Shown: positions 36,863-51,521 of the stretch, piece after piece
How positions within the stretch are numbered: position 1 is the stretch's first letter
How the letters are laid out: each line of letters begins with the position of its first letter
NCBI RefSeq assembly: GCF_032452875.1
Contig: NW_026893837.1
Span: 248,001-312,000 of the forward strand
Reading direction: 5' to 3'
Origin: Bos javanicus
Taxonomy: Eukaryota > Chordata > Mammalia > Artiodactyla > Bovidae
Length of the DNA: 64,000 bases
The notes under the pieces: generated by a model
What the model saw: the letters and a program-made list of their open reading frames with translations, nothing else
The model's database searches: none
Told to the model about the DNA's origin: nothing
Made by a program: the position numbers and the translations under genes

Positions 36863-38533
36863 TCATGCACTGATCACGTGACTGATCATGCACTGATCAC
36901 GTGGCTGATCATACACTGATCACGTGACTGATCATGCACTGATCACGTGACTGATCATGCACTGATCACGTGGCTATCATGCACTGATCACGTGGCTGAT
37001 CATGCACTGATCACGTGGCTGATCATGCACTGATCACGTGGCTGATCATGCACTGATCACGTGACTGATCATGCACTGATCACGTGGCTGATCATGCACT
37101 GATCACGTGGCTATCATGCACTGATCACGTGGCTGATCATGCATGATCACGCAGCTACCATGCACTGATCACGTGACTGATCATGCACTGATCACGTGAC
37201 TGATCATGCACTGATCACGTGGCTATCATGCACTGATCACGTGGCTGATCATGCAATGATCACGTAGCTACATGTACTGGTCACGTGACTGATCATGCAC
37301 TGATCAGTGACTGATCATGCACTGATCACGTGGCTGATCATGCACTGATCACGTGACTGATCATGCACTGATCACGTGGCTGATCATGCACTGATCACGT
37401 GACTGATCATGCACTGATCACGTGACTATCATGCACTGATCACGTGACTTCATGCACTGATCACGTGACTGATCATGCACTGATCACGTGGCTATCATGC
37501 ACTGATCACGTGGCTGATCATGCACTGATCACGGCTGATCATGCACTGATCACGTGGCTGATCATGCACTGATCACGTGACTGATCATGCACTGATCACG
37601 TGGCTGATCATGCACTGATCACGTGGCTATCATGCACTGATCACGTGGCTGATCATGCACTGATCACGTGACTGATCATGCACTGATCACGTGGCTGATC
37701 ATGCACTGATCACGTGGCTGATCATGCACTGATCACGTGGCTGATCATGCACTGATCACGTGGCTATCATGCACTGATCACGTGGCTGATCATGCATGAT
37801 CACGTAGCTATCATGCACTGATCACGTGACTGATCATGCACTGATCACGTAATTGATCATGCACTGATCACGTGGCTGATCATGCACTGATCACGTGGCT
37901 GATCATGCACTGATCACGTGACTGATCATGCACTGATCACGTGACTGATCATGCACTGATCACGTGGCTATCATGCACTGATCACGTGGCTGATCATGCA
38001 CTGATCACGTGGCTGATCATGCACTGATCACGTGGCTGATCATGCACTGATCACGTGACTGATCATGCACTGATCACGTGACTGATCATGCACTGATCAC
38101 GTGGCTATCATGCACTGCTCACGTGGCTGATCATGCATGATCACGCAGCTACCATGTACTGGTCACATGACTGATCATGCACTGATCACGTGACTGATCA
38201 TGCACTGATCACGTGGCTATCATGCACTACTCACGTGGCTGATCATGCAATGATCATGTAGCTACCATGTACAGGTCACGTGAATGATCATGCACTGATC
38301 ACGTGACTGATCATGCACTGATCACGTGACTGATCATGCACTGATCACGTCTATATCATGCACTGATCACGTGGCTGATCATGCACTGATCACGCAGCTA
38401 CCATGCACTGATCACGTGACTGATCATGCACTGATCACATGACTGATCATGCACTGATCACGTGGCTTATCATGCACTGATCATGTGACTGATCATGCGC
38501 TGATCATGTTTGCTATCATACACTGATCATGTG
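36863..38533 (+). repeat. Homogeneous units and B leader with A-like landmarks
   Basis: Near-consensus units with small losses (GATCAGTGACTG near 37305, GATCACGGCTG near 37530). Part of an A leader (CACTACTCACG, CATGTACAGG, GTCTATATC) lies at 38225-38360 but is followed by a B leader. Confidence 0.88.
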
Positions 38534-38770
38534 CCTCTGGAGGCAATGAACAAAGAGCTGAGTAGGCACGAATCAGTCAGCAGGCAATAATCATGGAACT
38601 CAGCTGTGAGAAATCATGCTGCTCAGCTGGCAATAATCAAGCAGCTGAGCAGGCAGGAATTACGCAGCACAGCTGGCAATTGTCAAGCAGATGACAGGCA
38701 GGAATCATGCAGCTCAGCTGGCAATTGTCAAGCAGATGAGCAGACAGTAATCACGCAGCTCAGCAGGCCC
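38534..38770 (+). repeat. Island B8 (type B, A-like flank)
   Basis: It has the type B 4-bp deletion but A-like features: the GCGCTGATCATGTTTGCTATC flank, GCACGAATC and GGCAATAATC. CTGTGAGAAATC follows. This looks like an A/B recombinant or an early B. Confidence 0.93.
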
Positions 38771-40211
38771 TGATCACGTGACTGAGCATGCACTGTTCAC
38801 GTGGCTGATCACACACTGATCACGTGACTGATCATGCACTGATCACGTGACTGATCATGCACTGATCACGTGGCTATCATGCACTGATCACGTGGCTGAT
38901 CATGCACTGATCACGGGACTGATCATGCACTGATCACGGCGCTATCATGCACTGACACATGACTCACATGCACTGATCACGTGGCTGATCATGCACTGAT
39001 CACGTGACTGATCATGCACTGATCACGTGACTGATCATGCACTGATCACGTGGCTGATCATGCACTGATCACGTGGCTATCATGCACTGCTCACGTGGCT
39101 GATCATGCAATGATCACGTAGCTACCATGCACTGATCACGTGACTGATCATGCACTGATCACGTGGCTATCATGCACTGATCACGTGGCTGATCATGCAC
39201 TGATCACGTGGCTGATCATGCACTGATCACGTGGCTGATCATGCACTGATCACGTGACTGATCATGCACTGATCACGTGGCTGATCATGCACTGATCACG
39301 TGACTGATCATGCACTGATCACGTGACTGATCATGCACTGATCACGTGGCTGATCATGCACTGATCACGTGGCTGATCATGCACTGATCACGTGGCTGAT
39401 CATGCACTGATCACGTGGCTGATCATGCACTGATCACGTGACTGATCATGCACTGATCACGTGACTGATCATGCACTGATCACGTGGCTATCATGCACTG
39501 ATCACGTGGCTGATCATGCACTGATCACGTGGCTATCATGCACTGATCACGTGGCTGATCATGCACTGATCACGTGGCTGATCATGCACTGATCACGTGG
39601 CTATCATGCACTGATCACGTGGCTGATCATGCACTGATCACGTGCCTGATCATGCACTGATCACGTGGCTGATCATGCACTGATCACGTGACTGATCATG
39701 CACTGATCACGTGACTGATCATGCACTGATCACGTGGCTATCATGCACTGCTCACGTGGCTGATCATGCATGATCACGCAGCTACCATGTACTGGTCACA
39801 TGACTGATCATGCACTGATCACGTGACTGATCATGCACTGATCACGTGGCTATCATGCACTACTCACGTGGCTGATCATGCAATGATCATGTAGCTACCA
39901 TGTACAGGTCACGTGAATGATCATACACCCATCAGGTGACTGATCATGCACTGATCACGTGACTGATCATGCACTGATCACGTCTATATCATGCACTGAT
40001 CACATGACTGCCCATGCACTGATCACGTGGATGATCATACACTAATCATGTGACAGATCATGCACTGATCACGTGGCTGATCATGCACTGATACCGTGAC
40101 TGAGCATGGACTGATCACATGACTATCATGTAGTGATCACGTGACTTAATGGCGCTGATCATGTGACTGATCATGCGCTGATCATGTTTGCTATCATACA
40201 CTGATCATGTG
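38771..40211 (+). repeat. Landmark M3, clean units, A leader
   Basis: M3 is at 38912-38970, then homogeneous units and a full A leader with CACCCATCAGG near 39928. Confidence 0.88.
38910..38970 (+). repeat. Landmark M3
   Basis: GGGACTG lies 381 bp after the B8 start, followed by CACGGCGCTATC and GACACATGACTCACATG. Confidence 0.85.
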
Positions 40212-40452
40212 CCTCTGGAGGCAATAAACAAAGAGCTGAGTAGGCACGAATCAAACAGTCAGCAGGCAATAATCATGGAACTCAGGTGTGAGGAATCATG
40301 CTGCTCAGCTGGCAATAATCAAGCAGCTGAGCAGGCAGGAATTACGCAGCACAGCTGGCAATTGTCAAGCAGATGACAGGCAGGAATCGTGCAGCTCAGC
40401 TGGCAATTGTCAAGCAGATGAGCAGACAGTAATCACGCAGCTCAGCAGGCCC
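40212..40452 (+). repeat. Island A14 (type A)
   Basis: Standard type A island, CCCAGATC junction, with a GTGATTGATC trailing variant as at 12622 and 28819, so it is probably a fifth-slot copy. Confidence 0.95.
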
Positions 40453-41777
40453 AGATCACGTGACTGAGCATGCACTGTTCACGTGGCTGATCATACACTG
40501 ATCACGTGATTGATCATGCACTGATCACTTGGATATCATGCACTGATCACGTGGCTGATCATACACTGTTCACGTGTCTGACCATGCACTGATCACGTGG
40601 CTGATCATACACTGCTCACGTAACTGATCATGCACTGATCACGTGGCTATCATGCACTGATCACGTGGCTGAACATGCACTGTTCACGTGGCTGATCACA
40701 CACCTGTCACGTGACTGATCATGCACTGATCACGTGGCACTCATGCACTGATCACGTGGCTGATCATACTCTGCTCATGTAACTCATCATGCACACATCA
40801 CGTGGCTATCATGCACTGCTCACGTGGCTCATCATGGAATGATCACGTAGCTACCATATACTGGTCACGTGACTGATCATGCACAGATCACGTAAATGAT
40901 CATGCACTGTTCACGTGACTGATCATGTACTGATCACGTGACTGATCATGCACTGATCACGTGGCTGATCATGCACTGATCACGTGCAATCATGCACTGA
41001 TCACGTGACTGATCATGCACTGATCACGTGGCATCATGCACTGATCACGTGGCTGATCATGCACTGATCACGTAACTGATCATGCACTGATCACGTGGCT
41101 ATCATGCACTGATCACGTGGCTGATCACACATGTATCACGTGACTGATCATGCACTGATCACGTGGCTATCATGCACTGATCACGTGGCTATCATGCACT
41201 GATCACGTGGATATCATGCACTGATCACGTGGCTGATCACACACGTATCACATGACTGATCATGCACTGATCACGTGGCTATCATGCACTGATCACGTGG
41301 CTATCATGCACTGATCACGTGGCTGATCATGCACTGATCACGTAGCTATCATGCACTGATCACGTGACTGATCATGCACTGATCACGTGGCTGATCATGC
41401 ACTGATCACGTGGCTGATCATGCACTGATCACGTGGCTGATCACACACGATCACGTGACTGATCATGCACTGATCACGTGACTGATCATGCACTGATCAC
41501 GTGGCTATCATGCACTGATCACGTGGCTGATCATGCACTGATCACGTGGCTGATCATGCACTGATCACGTGACTGATCATGCACTGATCACGTGACTGAT
41601 CATGCACTGATCACGTGGCTGATCATGCACTGATCACGTGGCTATCATGCACTGGTCACATGACTGATCATGCACTGATCACATGACTGATCATGCACTG
41701 ATCACGTGGCTTATCATGCACTGATCATGTGACTGATCATGTGCTGATCATGTTTGGTATCATACACTGATCATGTG
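40453..41777 (+). repeat. Trailing domain, clean units, B leader
   Basis: The trailing domain ends near 40940. Private variants include GTGCAATC and CTCATGTAACTC. The B leader ends in TGTTTGGTATC. Confidence 0.88.
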
Positions 41778-42014
41778 CCTCTGGAGGCAATGAACAAAGA
41801 GCTGAGTAGGCAGGAATCAGTCAGCAGGCTATAATCATGGAACTCAGCTCTGAGAAATCATGCTGCTCAGCTGGCAATAATCAAGCAGCTGAGCAGGCAG
41901 GAATTACGCAGCACAGCTGGCAATTGTCAAGCAGATGACAGGCAGGAATCGTGCAGCTCAGCTGGCAATTGTCAAGCAGATGAGCAGACAGTAATCACGC
42001 AGCTCAGCAGGCCC
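41778..42014 (+). repeat. Island B9 (type B)
   Basis: A 237-bp type B island with GGTATC flank, GCAGGAATC, CTCTGAGAAATC, CAAGCAGCTGAGC and AATCGTGCAGC. Landmark M4 follows 382 bp after its start, placing it in the same slot as 14145 and 30342. Confidence 0.95.
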
Positions 42015-43159
42015 TGATCACGTGACTGAGCATGCACTGTTCACGTGGCTGATCACACACTGATCACGTGACTGATCATGCACTGATCACGTGACTGATC
42101 ATGCACTGATCACGTGGCTGATCATGCACTGATCACGTGGCTGATCATACACTGATCACGGGACTGATCATGCACTGATCACGTGGCTATCATGCACTGA
42201 CACGTGACTGACATGCACTGATCACGTGGCTGATCATGCACTGATCACGTGACTGATCATGCACTGATCACGTGACTGATCATGCACTGATCACGTGGCT
42301 GATCATGCACTGATCACGTGGCTATCATGCACTGATCACGTGGCTGATCATGCAATGATCACGTAGCTACCATGTACTGGTCACGTGACTGATCATGCAC
42401 TGATCACGTAATTGATCATGCACTGATCACGTGGCTGATCATGCACTGATCACGTGGCTGATCATGCACTGATCACGTGACTGATCATGCACTGATCACG
42501 TGACTGATCATGCACTGATCACGTGGCTATCATGCACTGATCACGTGGCTGATCATACACTGATCACGTGCCTGATCATGCACTGATCACGTGGCTGATC
42601 ATGCACTGATCACGTGACTGATCATGCACTGATCACGTGTCTGATCATGCACTGATCACGTGGCTATCATGCACTGCTCACGTGGCTGATCATGCATGAT
42701 CACGCAGCTACCATGTACTGGTCACATGACTGATCATGCACTGATCACGTGACTGATCATGCAGTGATCACGTGGCTATCATGCACTACTCACGTGGCTG
42801 ATCATGCAATGATCATGTAGCTACCATGTACAGGTCACGTGAATGATCATACACCCATCAGGTGACTGATCATGCACTGATCACGTGGCTATCATGCACT
42901 GATCACGAGACTGATCATGCACTGATCACGTCTATATCATGCACTGATCACATGACTGCCCATGCACTGATCACGTGGATGATCATACACTAATCATGTG
43001 ACAGATCATGCACTGATCACGTGGCTGATCATGCACTGATACCGTGACTGAGCATGGACTGATCACATGACTATCATGTAGTGATCACGTGACTTAATGG
43101 CGCTGATCATGTGACTGATCATGCGCTGATCATGTTTGCTATCATACACTGATCATGTG
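42015..43159 (+). repeat. Landmark M4, clean units and A leader
   Basis: M4 is at 42155-42215, then clean units and a full A leader with CACCCATCAGG near 42850. Confidence 0.88.
42155..42215 (+). repeat. Landmark M4
   Basis: GATCACGGGACTG, then a consensus unit, then GACACGTGACTGACATG. It is closer to background than M1-M3. Confidence 0.82.
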
Positions 43160-43400
43160 CCTCTGGAGGCAATAAACAAAGAGCTGAGTAGGCACGAATC
43201 AAACAGTCAGCAGGCAATAATCATGGAACTCAGGTGTGAGGAATCATGCTGCTCAGCTGGCAATAATCAAGCAGCTGAGCAGGCAGGAATTACGCAGCAC
43301 AGCTGGCAATTGTCAAGCAGATGACAGGCAGGAATCGTGCAGCTCAGCTGGCAATTGTCAAGCAGATGAGCAGACAGTAATCACGCAGCTCAGCAGGCCC
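43160..43400 (+). repeat. Island A15 (type A)
   Basis: Standard type A island, CCCAGATC junction, followed by a trailing domain that is cut short near 43640, where homogeneous units begin abruptly. Confidence 0.95.
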
Positions 43401-44311
43401 AGATCACGTGACTGAGCATGCACTGTTCACGTGGCTGATCATACACTGATCACGTGATTGATCATGCACTGATCACTTGGATATCATGCACTGATCACGT
43501 GGCTGATCATACACTGTTCACGTGTCTGACCATGCACTGATCACGTGGCTGATCATACACTGCTCACGTAACTGATAATGCACTTATCACGTGGCTATCA
43601 TGCACTGATCACGTGGCTGAACATGCACTGTCACGTGGCTGATCATGCACTGATCACGTGGCTGATCATGCACTGATCACGTGACTGATCATGCACTGAT
43701 CACGTGGCTGATCATGCACTGATCACGTGGCTATCATGCACTGATCACGTGGCTGATCATGCACTGATCACGTGACTGATCATGCACTGATCACGTGACT
43801 GATCATGCACTGATCACGTGACTGATCATGCACTGATCACGTGGCTGATCATGCACTGATCACGTGGCTGATCATGCACTGATCACGTGACTGATCATGC
43901 ACTGATCACGTGGCTGATCATGCACTGATCACGTGGCTGATCATGCACTGATCACGTGGCTGATCATGCACTGATCACGTGACTGATCATGCACTGATCA
44001 CGTGGCTATCATGCACTGATCACGTGGCTGATCATGCACTGATCACGTGGCTGATCACACACTGATCACGTGACTATCATGCACTGATCACGTGGCATCA
44101 TGCACTGATCACGTGGCTGATCATGCACTGATCACGTGACTGATCATGCACTGATCACGTGGCTATCATGCACTGATCACGTGGCTGATCATGCACTGAT
44201 CACGTAGCTACCATGCACTGATCACGTGACTGATCATGCACTGATCACGTAACTGATCATGCACTGATCACGTGGCTATCATGCACTGATCACGTGGCTG
44301 ATCATGCACTG

Positions 44312-44372
44312 ATCACGGGACTGATCATGCACTGATCACGTGGCTATCATGCACTGACTGCATGACTGATCA
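44312..44372 (+). repeat. Orphan landmark M5
   Basis: GATCACGGGACTG, a near-consensus unit, then GACTGCATGACTG. The position where an island would be expected (about 43936) is pure background. Confidence 0.8.
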
Positions 44373-44889
44373 TGCACTGATCACGTGGCTGATCATGCAC
44401 TGATCACGTGACTGATCATGCACTGATCACGTGACTGATCATGCACTGATCACGTGGCTGATCATGCACTGATCACGTGGCTATCATGCACTGATCACGT
44501 GGCTGATCATGCACTGATCACGTAGCTACCATGCACTGGTCACGTGACTGATCATGCACTGATCACGTGACTGATCATGCACTGATCACGTGGCTGATCA
44601 TGCACTGATCACGTGGCTGATCATGCACTGATCACGTGACTGATCATGCACTGATCACGTGACTGATCATGCACTGATCACGTGGCTATCATGCACTGAT
44701 CACGTGGCTGATCATGCACTGATCACGTGCTGATCATGCACTGATCACGTGGCTGATCATGCACTGATCACGTGACTGATCATGCACTGATCACGTGGCT
44801 GATCATGCACTGATCACGTGGCTGATCATGCACTGATCACGTGGCTATCATGCACTGATCACGTGGCTGATCATGCACTGATCACGTGA

Positions 44890-44945
44890 CTGATCATGCA
44901 CTGATCACTGGCTATCATGCACTGATACATGACTGACATGCACTG
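44890..44945 (+). repeat. Orphan landmark M6 (weak)
   Basis: GATCACTGGCTATC followed by GATACATGACTGACATG. The GGGACTG part is at consensus, so only the right half of the landmark remains. Confidence 0.65.
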
Positions 44946-45310
44946 ATCACGTGGCTGATCATGCACTGATCACGTGACTGATCATGCACTGATCACGTGA
45001 CTGATCATGCACTGATCACGTGGCTGATCATGCACTGATCACGTGGCTATCATGCACTGATCACGTGGCTGATCATGCACTGATCACGTAGCTACCATGC
45101 ACTGATCACGTGACTGATCATGCACTGATCACGTAACTGATCATGCACTGATCACGTGGCTGATCATGCACTGATCACGTGGCTGATCATGCACTGATCA
45201 CGTGACTGATCATGCACTGATCACGTGACTGATCATGCACTGATCACGTGACTGATCATGCACTGATCACGTGGCTATCATGCACTGATCACGTGGCTGA
45301 TCATGCACTG

Positions 45311-45375
45311 ATCACGGGACTGATCATGCACTGATCACGTGGCTATCATGCACTGATCACATGACTGACATGCAC
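45311..45375 (+). repeat. Orphan landmark M7
   Basis: GATCACGGGACTG, then GATCACATGACTGACATG. No island lies within the preceding 1.9 kb. Confidence 0.8.
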
Positions 45376-46315
45376 TGATCACGTGGATGATCATGCACTG
45401 ATCACGTGACTGATCATGCACTGATCACGTGACTGATCATGCACTGATCACGTGGCTGATCATGCACTGATCACGTGGCTATCATGCACTGATCACGTGG
45501 CTGATCATGCAATGATCACGTAGCTACCATGTACTGGTCACGTGACTGATCATGCACTGATCACGTAATTGATCATGCACTGATCACGTGGCTGATCATG
45601 CACTGATCACGTGGCTGATCATGCACTGATCACGTGACTGATCATGCACTGATCACGTGACTGATCATGCACTGATCACGTGGCTATCATGCACTGATCA
45701 CGTGGCTGACATACACTGATCACGTGCCTGATCATGCACTGATCACGTGGCTGATCATGCACTGATCACGTGACTGATCATGCACTGATCACGTGTCTGA
45801 TCATGCACTGATCACGTGGCTATCATGCACTGCTCACGTGGCTGATCATGCATGATCACGCAGCTACCATGTACTGGTCACATGACTGATCATGCACTGA
45901 TCACGTGACTGATCATGCAGTGATCACGTGGCTATCATGCACTACTCACGTGGCTGATCATGCAATGATCATGTAGCTACCATGTACAGGTCACGTGAAT
46001 GATCATACACCCATCAGGTGACTGATCATGCACTGATCACGTGGCTATCATGCACTGATCACGAGACTGATCATGCACTGATCACGTCTATATCATGCAC
46101 TGATCACATGACTGCCCATGCACTGATCACGTGGATGATCATACACTAATCATGTGACAGATCATGCACTGATCACGTGGCTGATCATGCACTGATACCG
46201 TGACTGAGCATGGACTGATCACATGACTATCATGTAGTGATCACGTGACTTAATGGCGCTGATCATGTGACTGATCATGCGCTGATCATGTTTGCTATCA
46301 TACACTGATCATGTG

Positions 46316-46556
46316 CCTCTGGAGGCAATAAACAAAGAGCTGAGTAGGCACGAATCAGACAGTCAGCAGGCAATAATCATGGAACTCAGGTGTGAGGAAT
46401 CATGCTGCTCAGCTGGCAATAATCAAGCAGCTGAGCAGGCAGGAATTACGCAGCACAGCTGGCAATTGTCAAGCAGATGACAGGCAGGAATCGTGCAGCT
46501 CAGCTGGCAATTGTCAAGCAGATGAGCAGACAGTAATCACGCAGCTCAGCAGGCCC
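46316..46556 (+). repeat. Island A16 (type A, GAATCAGACAG variant)
   Basis: Type A island with GAATCAGACAG as at 3738 but AATAAAC and AATCGTGCAGC as in the common form. The 3' junction CCCTGGTCACG is private. Confidence 0.95.
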
Positions 46557-49170
46557 TGGTCACGTGACTGAGCATGCACTGTTCACGTGGCTGATCATAC
46601 ACTGATCACGTGATTGATCATGCACTGATCACTTGGATATCATGCACTGATCACGTGGCTGATCATACACTGTTCACGTGTCTGACCATGCACTGATCAC
46701 GTGGCTGATCATACACTGCTCACGTAACTGATCATGCACTGATCACGTGGCTATCATGCACTGATCACGTGGCTGAACATGCACTGTTCACGTGGCTGAT
46801 CATACACTGATCACGTGACTGATCATGCACTGATCACGTGGCTATCATGCACTGATCACGTGGCTGATCATGCACTGATCACGTGGCTGATCACACACTG
46901 TCACGTGACTATCATGCACTGATCACGTGGCATCATGCACTGATCACGTGGCTGATCATACACTGATCACGTGACTGATCATGCACTGATCACGTGGCTA
47001 TCATGCACTGATCACGTGGCTGATCATGCACTGATCACGTAGCTATCATGCACTGATCACGTGACTGATCATGCACTGATCACGTAACTGATCATGCACT
47101 GATCACGTGGCTGATCATGCACTGATCACGTGACTGATCATGCACTGATCACGTGGCTGATCATGCACTGATCACGTGGCTGATCATGCACTGATCACGT
47201 GGCTGATCATGCACTGATCACGTGGCTGATCATGCACTGATCACGTGACTGATCATGCACTGATCACGTGACTGATCATGCACTGATCACGTGGCTATCA
47301 TGCACTGATCACGTGGCTGATCATGCACTGATCACGTGACTGATCATGCACTGATCACGTGACTGATCATGCACTGATCACGTGACTGATCATGCACTGA
47401 TCACGTGGCTGATCATGCACTGATCACGTGGCTGATCACACTGATCACGTGACTGATCATGCACTGATCACGTGGCTGATCATGCACTGATCACGTGACT
47501 GATCATGCACTGATCACGTGGCTGATCATGCACTGATCACGTGACTGATCATGCACTGATCACGTGGCTATCATGCACTGATCACGTGGCTGATCATGCA
47601 CTGATCACGTGGCTGATCATGCACTGATCACGTGACTGATCATGCACTGATCACGTGGCATCATGCACTGATCACGTGGCTGATCATGCACTGATCACGT
47701 GACTGATCATGCACTGATCACGTGGCTATCATGCACTGATCACGTGGCTGATCATGCAATGATCACGTAGCTACCATGCACTCACGTGACTGATCATGCA
47801 CTGATCACGTGACTGATCATGCACTGATCACGTGGCTATCATGCACTGATCACGTGGCTGATCATGCACTGATCACGGACTGATCATGCACTGATCACTG
47901 GCTATCATGCACTGACTGCATGACTGACATGCACTGATCACGTGGCTGATCATGCACTGATCACGTGACTGATCATGCACTGATCACGTGACTGATCATG
48001 CACTGATCACGTGGCTGATCATGCACTGATCACGTGGCTATCATGCACTGATCACGTGGCTGATCATGCACTGATCACGTAGCTACCATGCACTGATCAC
48101 GTGACTGATCATGCACTGATCACGTAACTGATCATGCACTGATCACGTGGCTGATCATGCACTGATCACGTGGCTGATCATGCACTGATCACGTGACTGA
48201 TCATGCACTGATCACGTGACTGATCATGCACTGATCACGTGGCTATCATGCACTGATCACGTGGCTGATCATGCACTGATCACGTGACTGATCATGCACT
48301 GATCACGTGGCTGATCATGCACTGATCACGTGACTGATCATGCACTGATCACGTGACTGATCATGCACTGATCACGTGGCTATCATGCACTGATCACGTG
48401 GCTGATCATGCATGATCACGCAGCTACCATGTACTGGTCACGTGACTGATCATGCACTGATCACGTGACTGATCATGCACTGATCACGTGGCTATCATGC
48501 ACTGATCACGTGGCTGATCATGCACTGATCACGTAGCTATCATGCACTGATCACGTGACTGATCATGCACTGATCACGTGACTGATCATGCACTGATCAC
48601 GTGGCTGATCATGCACTGATCACGTGGCTGATCATGCACTGATCACGTGGCTGATCATGCACTGATCACGTGACTGATCATGCACTGATCACGTGACTGA
48701 TCATGCACTGATCACGTGGCTATCATGCACTGATCACGTGGCTGATCATGCACTGATCACGTGCTGATCATGCACTATCACATGACTGATCATGCACTGA
48801 TCACGTGACTGATCATGCACTGATCACGTGGCTATCATGCACTACTCACGTGGCTGATCATGCAATGATCATGTAGCTACCATGTACTGGTCACGTGACT
48901 GATCATACACCCATCAGGTGACTGATCATGCACTGATCACGTGGCTGATCATGCACTGATCACGTGCCTGATCATGCACTGATCACGTGACTGATCATGC
49001 ACTGATCACGTGGCTATCATGCACTGATCACGTGGCTGATCATGCACTGATACCGTGACTGAGCATGGACTGATCACATGACTATCATGTAGTGATCACG
49101 TGACTTAATGGCACTGATCATGTGACTGATCATGCACTGATCATGTTTGCTATCATACACTGATCATGTG
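46557..49170 (+). repeat. Island-poor tract with orphan M8, then modified leader
   Basis: The trailing domain is cut off near 46800, homogeneous units run to about 48870 with M8 near 47877, and a leader containing CACCCATCAGG near 48908 but many background units precedes C2. Confidence 0.88.
47870..47935 (+). repeat. Orphan landmark M8
   Basis: GATCACGGACTG, GATCACTGGCTATC and GACTGCATGACTGACATG. No island is found about 381 bp upstream; that position is background. Confidence 0.78.
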
Positions 49171-49433
49171 CCTCTGGAGGCAATAAACAAAGAGCTGAGT
49201 AGGCACGAATCAAACAGTCAGCAGGCAATAATCATGGAACTCAGGTGTGAGGAATCATGCTGCTCAGCTGGCAATAATCAAGCAGCTGAGCAGGCAGGAA
49301 TTATGCAGCACAGCTGGCAATTGTCAAGCAGATGACAGGCAGGAATCATGCAGCTCAGCTGGCAATTGTCAAGCAGATGACAGGCAGAATCATGCAGCTC
49401 AGCTGGCAATGATCACGCAGATGAGCATGACAG
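49171..49433 (+). repeat. Island C2 (type C)
   Basis: Type C with CAGGTGTGAGG (C1 has CAGCTGTGAGG), AATTATGCAGC and the same hybrid tail as C1. It lies 13,015 bp after C1. The GTG-start frame at 49247-49459 is judged non-coding. Confidence 0.93.
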
Positions 49434-49919
49434 TGATCACGTGGCTGATCATGCACTGATCACGTGACTGATCATGCACTGATCACGTGGCTGATCATGC
49501 ACTGATCACGTGATGATCATGCACTGATCACGTGGCTATCATGCACTGATCACGTGGCTGATCATACACTGATCACGTAACTGATCATGCACTGATCACG
49601 TGGCTATCATGCACTGATCACGTGGCTGATCATGCACTGATCACGTGGCTATCATGCACTGATCACGTGACTGATCATGCACTGATCACGTGAATGATCA
49701 TGCACTGATCACGTGACTGATCATGCACTGATCACGTGACTGATCATGCACTGATCACGTGGCTATCATGCACTGATCACGTGGCTGATCATGCACTGAT
49801 CACGTAGCTACCATGTACTGATCACATGACTGATCATGCACTGATCACGTGGCTTATCATGCATGATCATGTGACTGATCATGTGCTGATCATGTTTGGT
49901 GTCATACACTGATCATGTG
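49434..49919 (+). repeat. Background tract and B leader
   Basis: Near-consensus units with GTGATGATC, GTAACTG and GTGAATG variants, then a B leader with GCATGATCATGTG. Confidence 0.88.
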
Positions 49920-50156
49920 CCTCTGGAGGCAATGAACATAGAGCTGAGTAGGCAGGAATCAGTCAGCAGGCTATAATCATGGAACTCAGCTCTGAGAAAT
50001 CATGCTGCTCAGCTGGCAATAATCAAGCAGATGAGCAGGCAGGAATTACACAGCACAGGTGGCAATTGTCAAGCAGATGACAGGCAGGAATCATGCAGCT
50101 CAGCTGGCAATTGTCAAGCAGATGAGCAGACAGTAATCACGCAGCTCAGCAGGCCC
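49920..50156 (+). repeat. Island B10 (type B)
   Basis: B2-like island with CATAGAG, GGTGTC flank, CTCTGAGAAATC and CAAGCAGATGAGC. It has AATTACACAGC in place of AATTACGCAGC, shared only with its duplicate at 59385. Confidence 0.95.
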
Positions 50157-51280
50157 TGATCACGTGACTGAGCATGCACTGATCACGTGGCTGATCACAC
50201 ACTGATCACGTGACTGATCATGCACTGATCACGTGACTGATCATGCACTGATCACGTGGCTATCATGCACTGATCACGTGGCTGATCATGCACTGATCAC
50301 GTGGCTGATCATGCACTGATCACGTGGCTGATCATGCACTGATCACGTGACTGATCATGCACTGATCACGTGGCTGATCATGCACTGATCACGTGGCTAT
50401 CATGCACTGATCACGTGGCTGATCATGCACTGATCACGTAGCTACCATGCACTGATCACGTGACTGATCATGCACTGATCACGTGACTGATCATGCACTG
50501 ATCACGTGGCTGATCATGCACTGATCACGTGGCTGATCATGCACTGATCACGTGACTGATCATGCACTGATCACGTGACTGATCATGCACTGATCACGTG
50601 GCTATCATGCACTGATCACGTGGCTGATCATGCACTGATCACGTGACTGATCATGCACTGATCACGTGGCTGATCATGCACTGATCACGTGACTGATCAT
50701 GCACTGATCACGTGGCTGATCATGCACTGATCACGTGACTGATCATGCACTGATCACGTGTCTGATCATGCACTGATCACGTGGCTATCATGCACTGATC
50801 ACGTGGCTGATCATGCCATGATCACGCAGCTACCATGTACTGGTCACATGACTGATCATGCACTGATCACGTGACTGATCATGCACTGATCACGTGGCTA
50901 TCATGCACTACTCACGTGGCTGATCATGCAATGATCATGTAGCTACCATGTACAGGTCACGTGAATGATCATACACCCATCAGGTGACTGATCATGCACT
51001 GATCACGTGGCTATCATGCACTGATCACGAGACTGATCATGCACTGATCACGTCTATATCATGCACTGATCACATGACTGCCATGCACTGATCACGTGGA
51101 TGATCATACACTAATCTTGTGACAGATCATGCACTGATCACGTGGCTGATCATGCACTGATACCGTGACTGAGCATGGACTGATCACATGACTATCATGT
51201 AGTGATCACGTGACTTAATGGCGCTGATCATGTGACTGATCATGCGCTGATCATGTTTGCTATCATACACTGATCATGTG
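50157..51280 (+). repeat. Clean units and A leader
   Basis: Homogeneous units, then an A leader with CACCCATCAGG near 50984 and ACTAATCTTGTG. Confidence 0.88.
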
Positions 51281-51521
51281 CCTCTGGAGGCAATAAACAA
51301 AGAGCTGAGTAGGCACGAATCAAACAGTCAGCAGGCAATAATCATGGAACTCAGGTGTGAGGAATCATGCTGCTCAGCTGGCAATAATCAAGCAGCTGAG
51401 CAGGCAGGAATTACGCAGCACAGCTGGCAATTGTCAAGCAGATGACAGGCAGGAATCGTGCAGCTCAGCTGGCAATTGTCAAGCAGATGAGCAGACAGTA
51501 ATCACGCAGCTCAGCAGGCCC
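51281..51521 (+). repeat. Island A17 (type A)
   Basis: Standard type A island, CCCAGATC junction. Its duplicate lies at 60746. Confidence 0.95.

Larger units (their letters stand above)
43401..46315 (+). repeat. Island-poor tract with three orphan M landmarks, then A leader
   Basis: A truncated trailing domain to about 43640, then near-uniform units to about 45480 interrupted only by M-like clusters near 44317, 44895 and 45316. No island lies about 381 bp before any of them. The full A leader has CACCCATCAGG near 46010. This is the longest island interval in the window (3156 bp). Confidence 0.88.
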
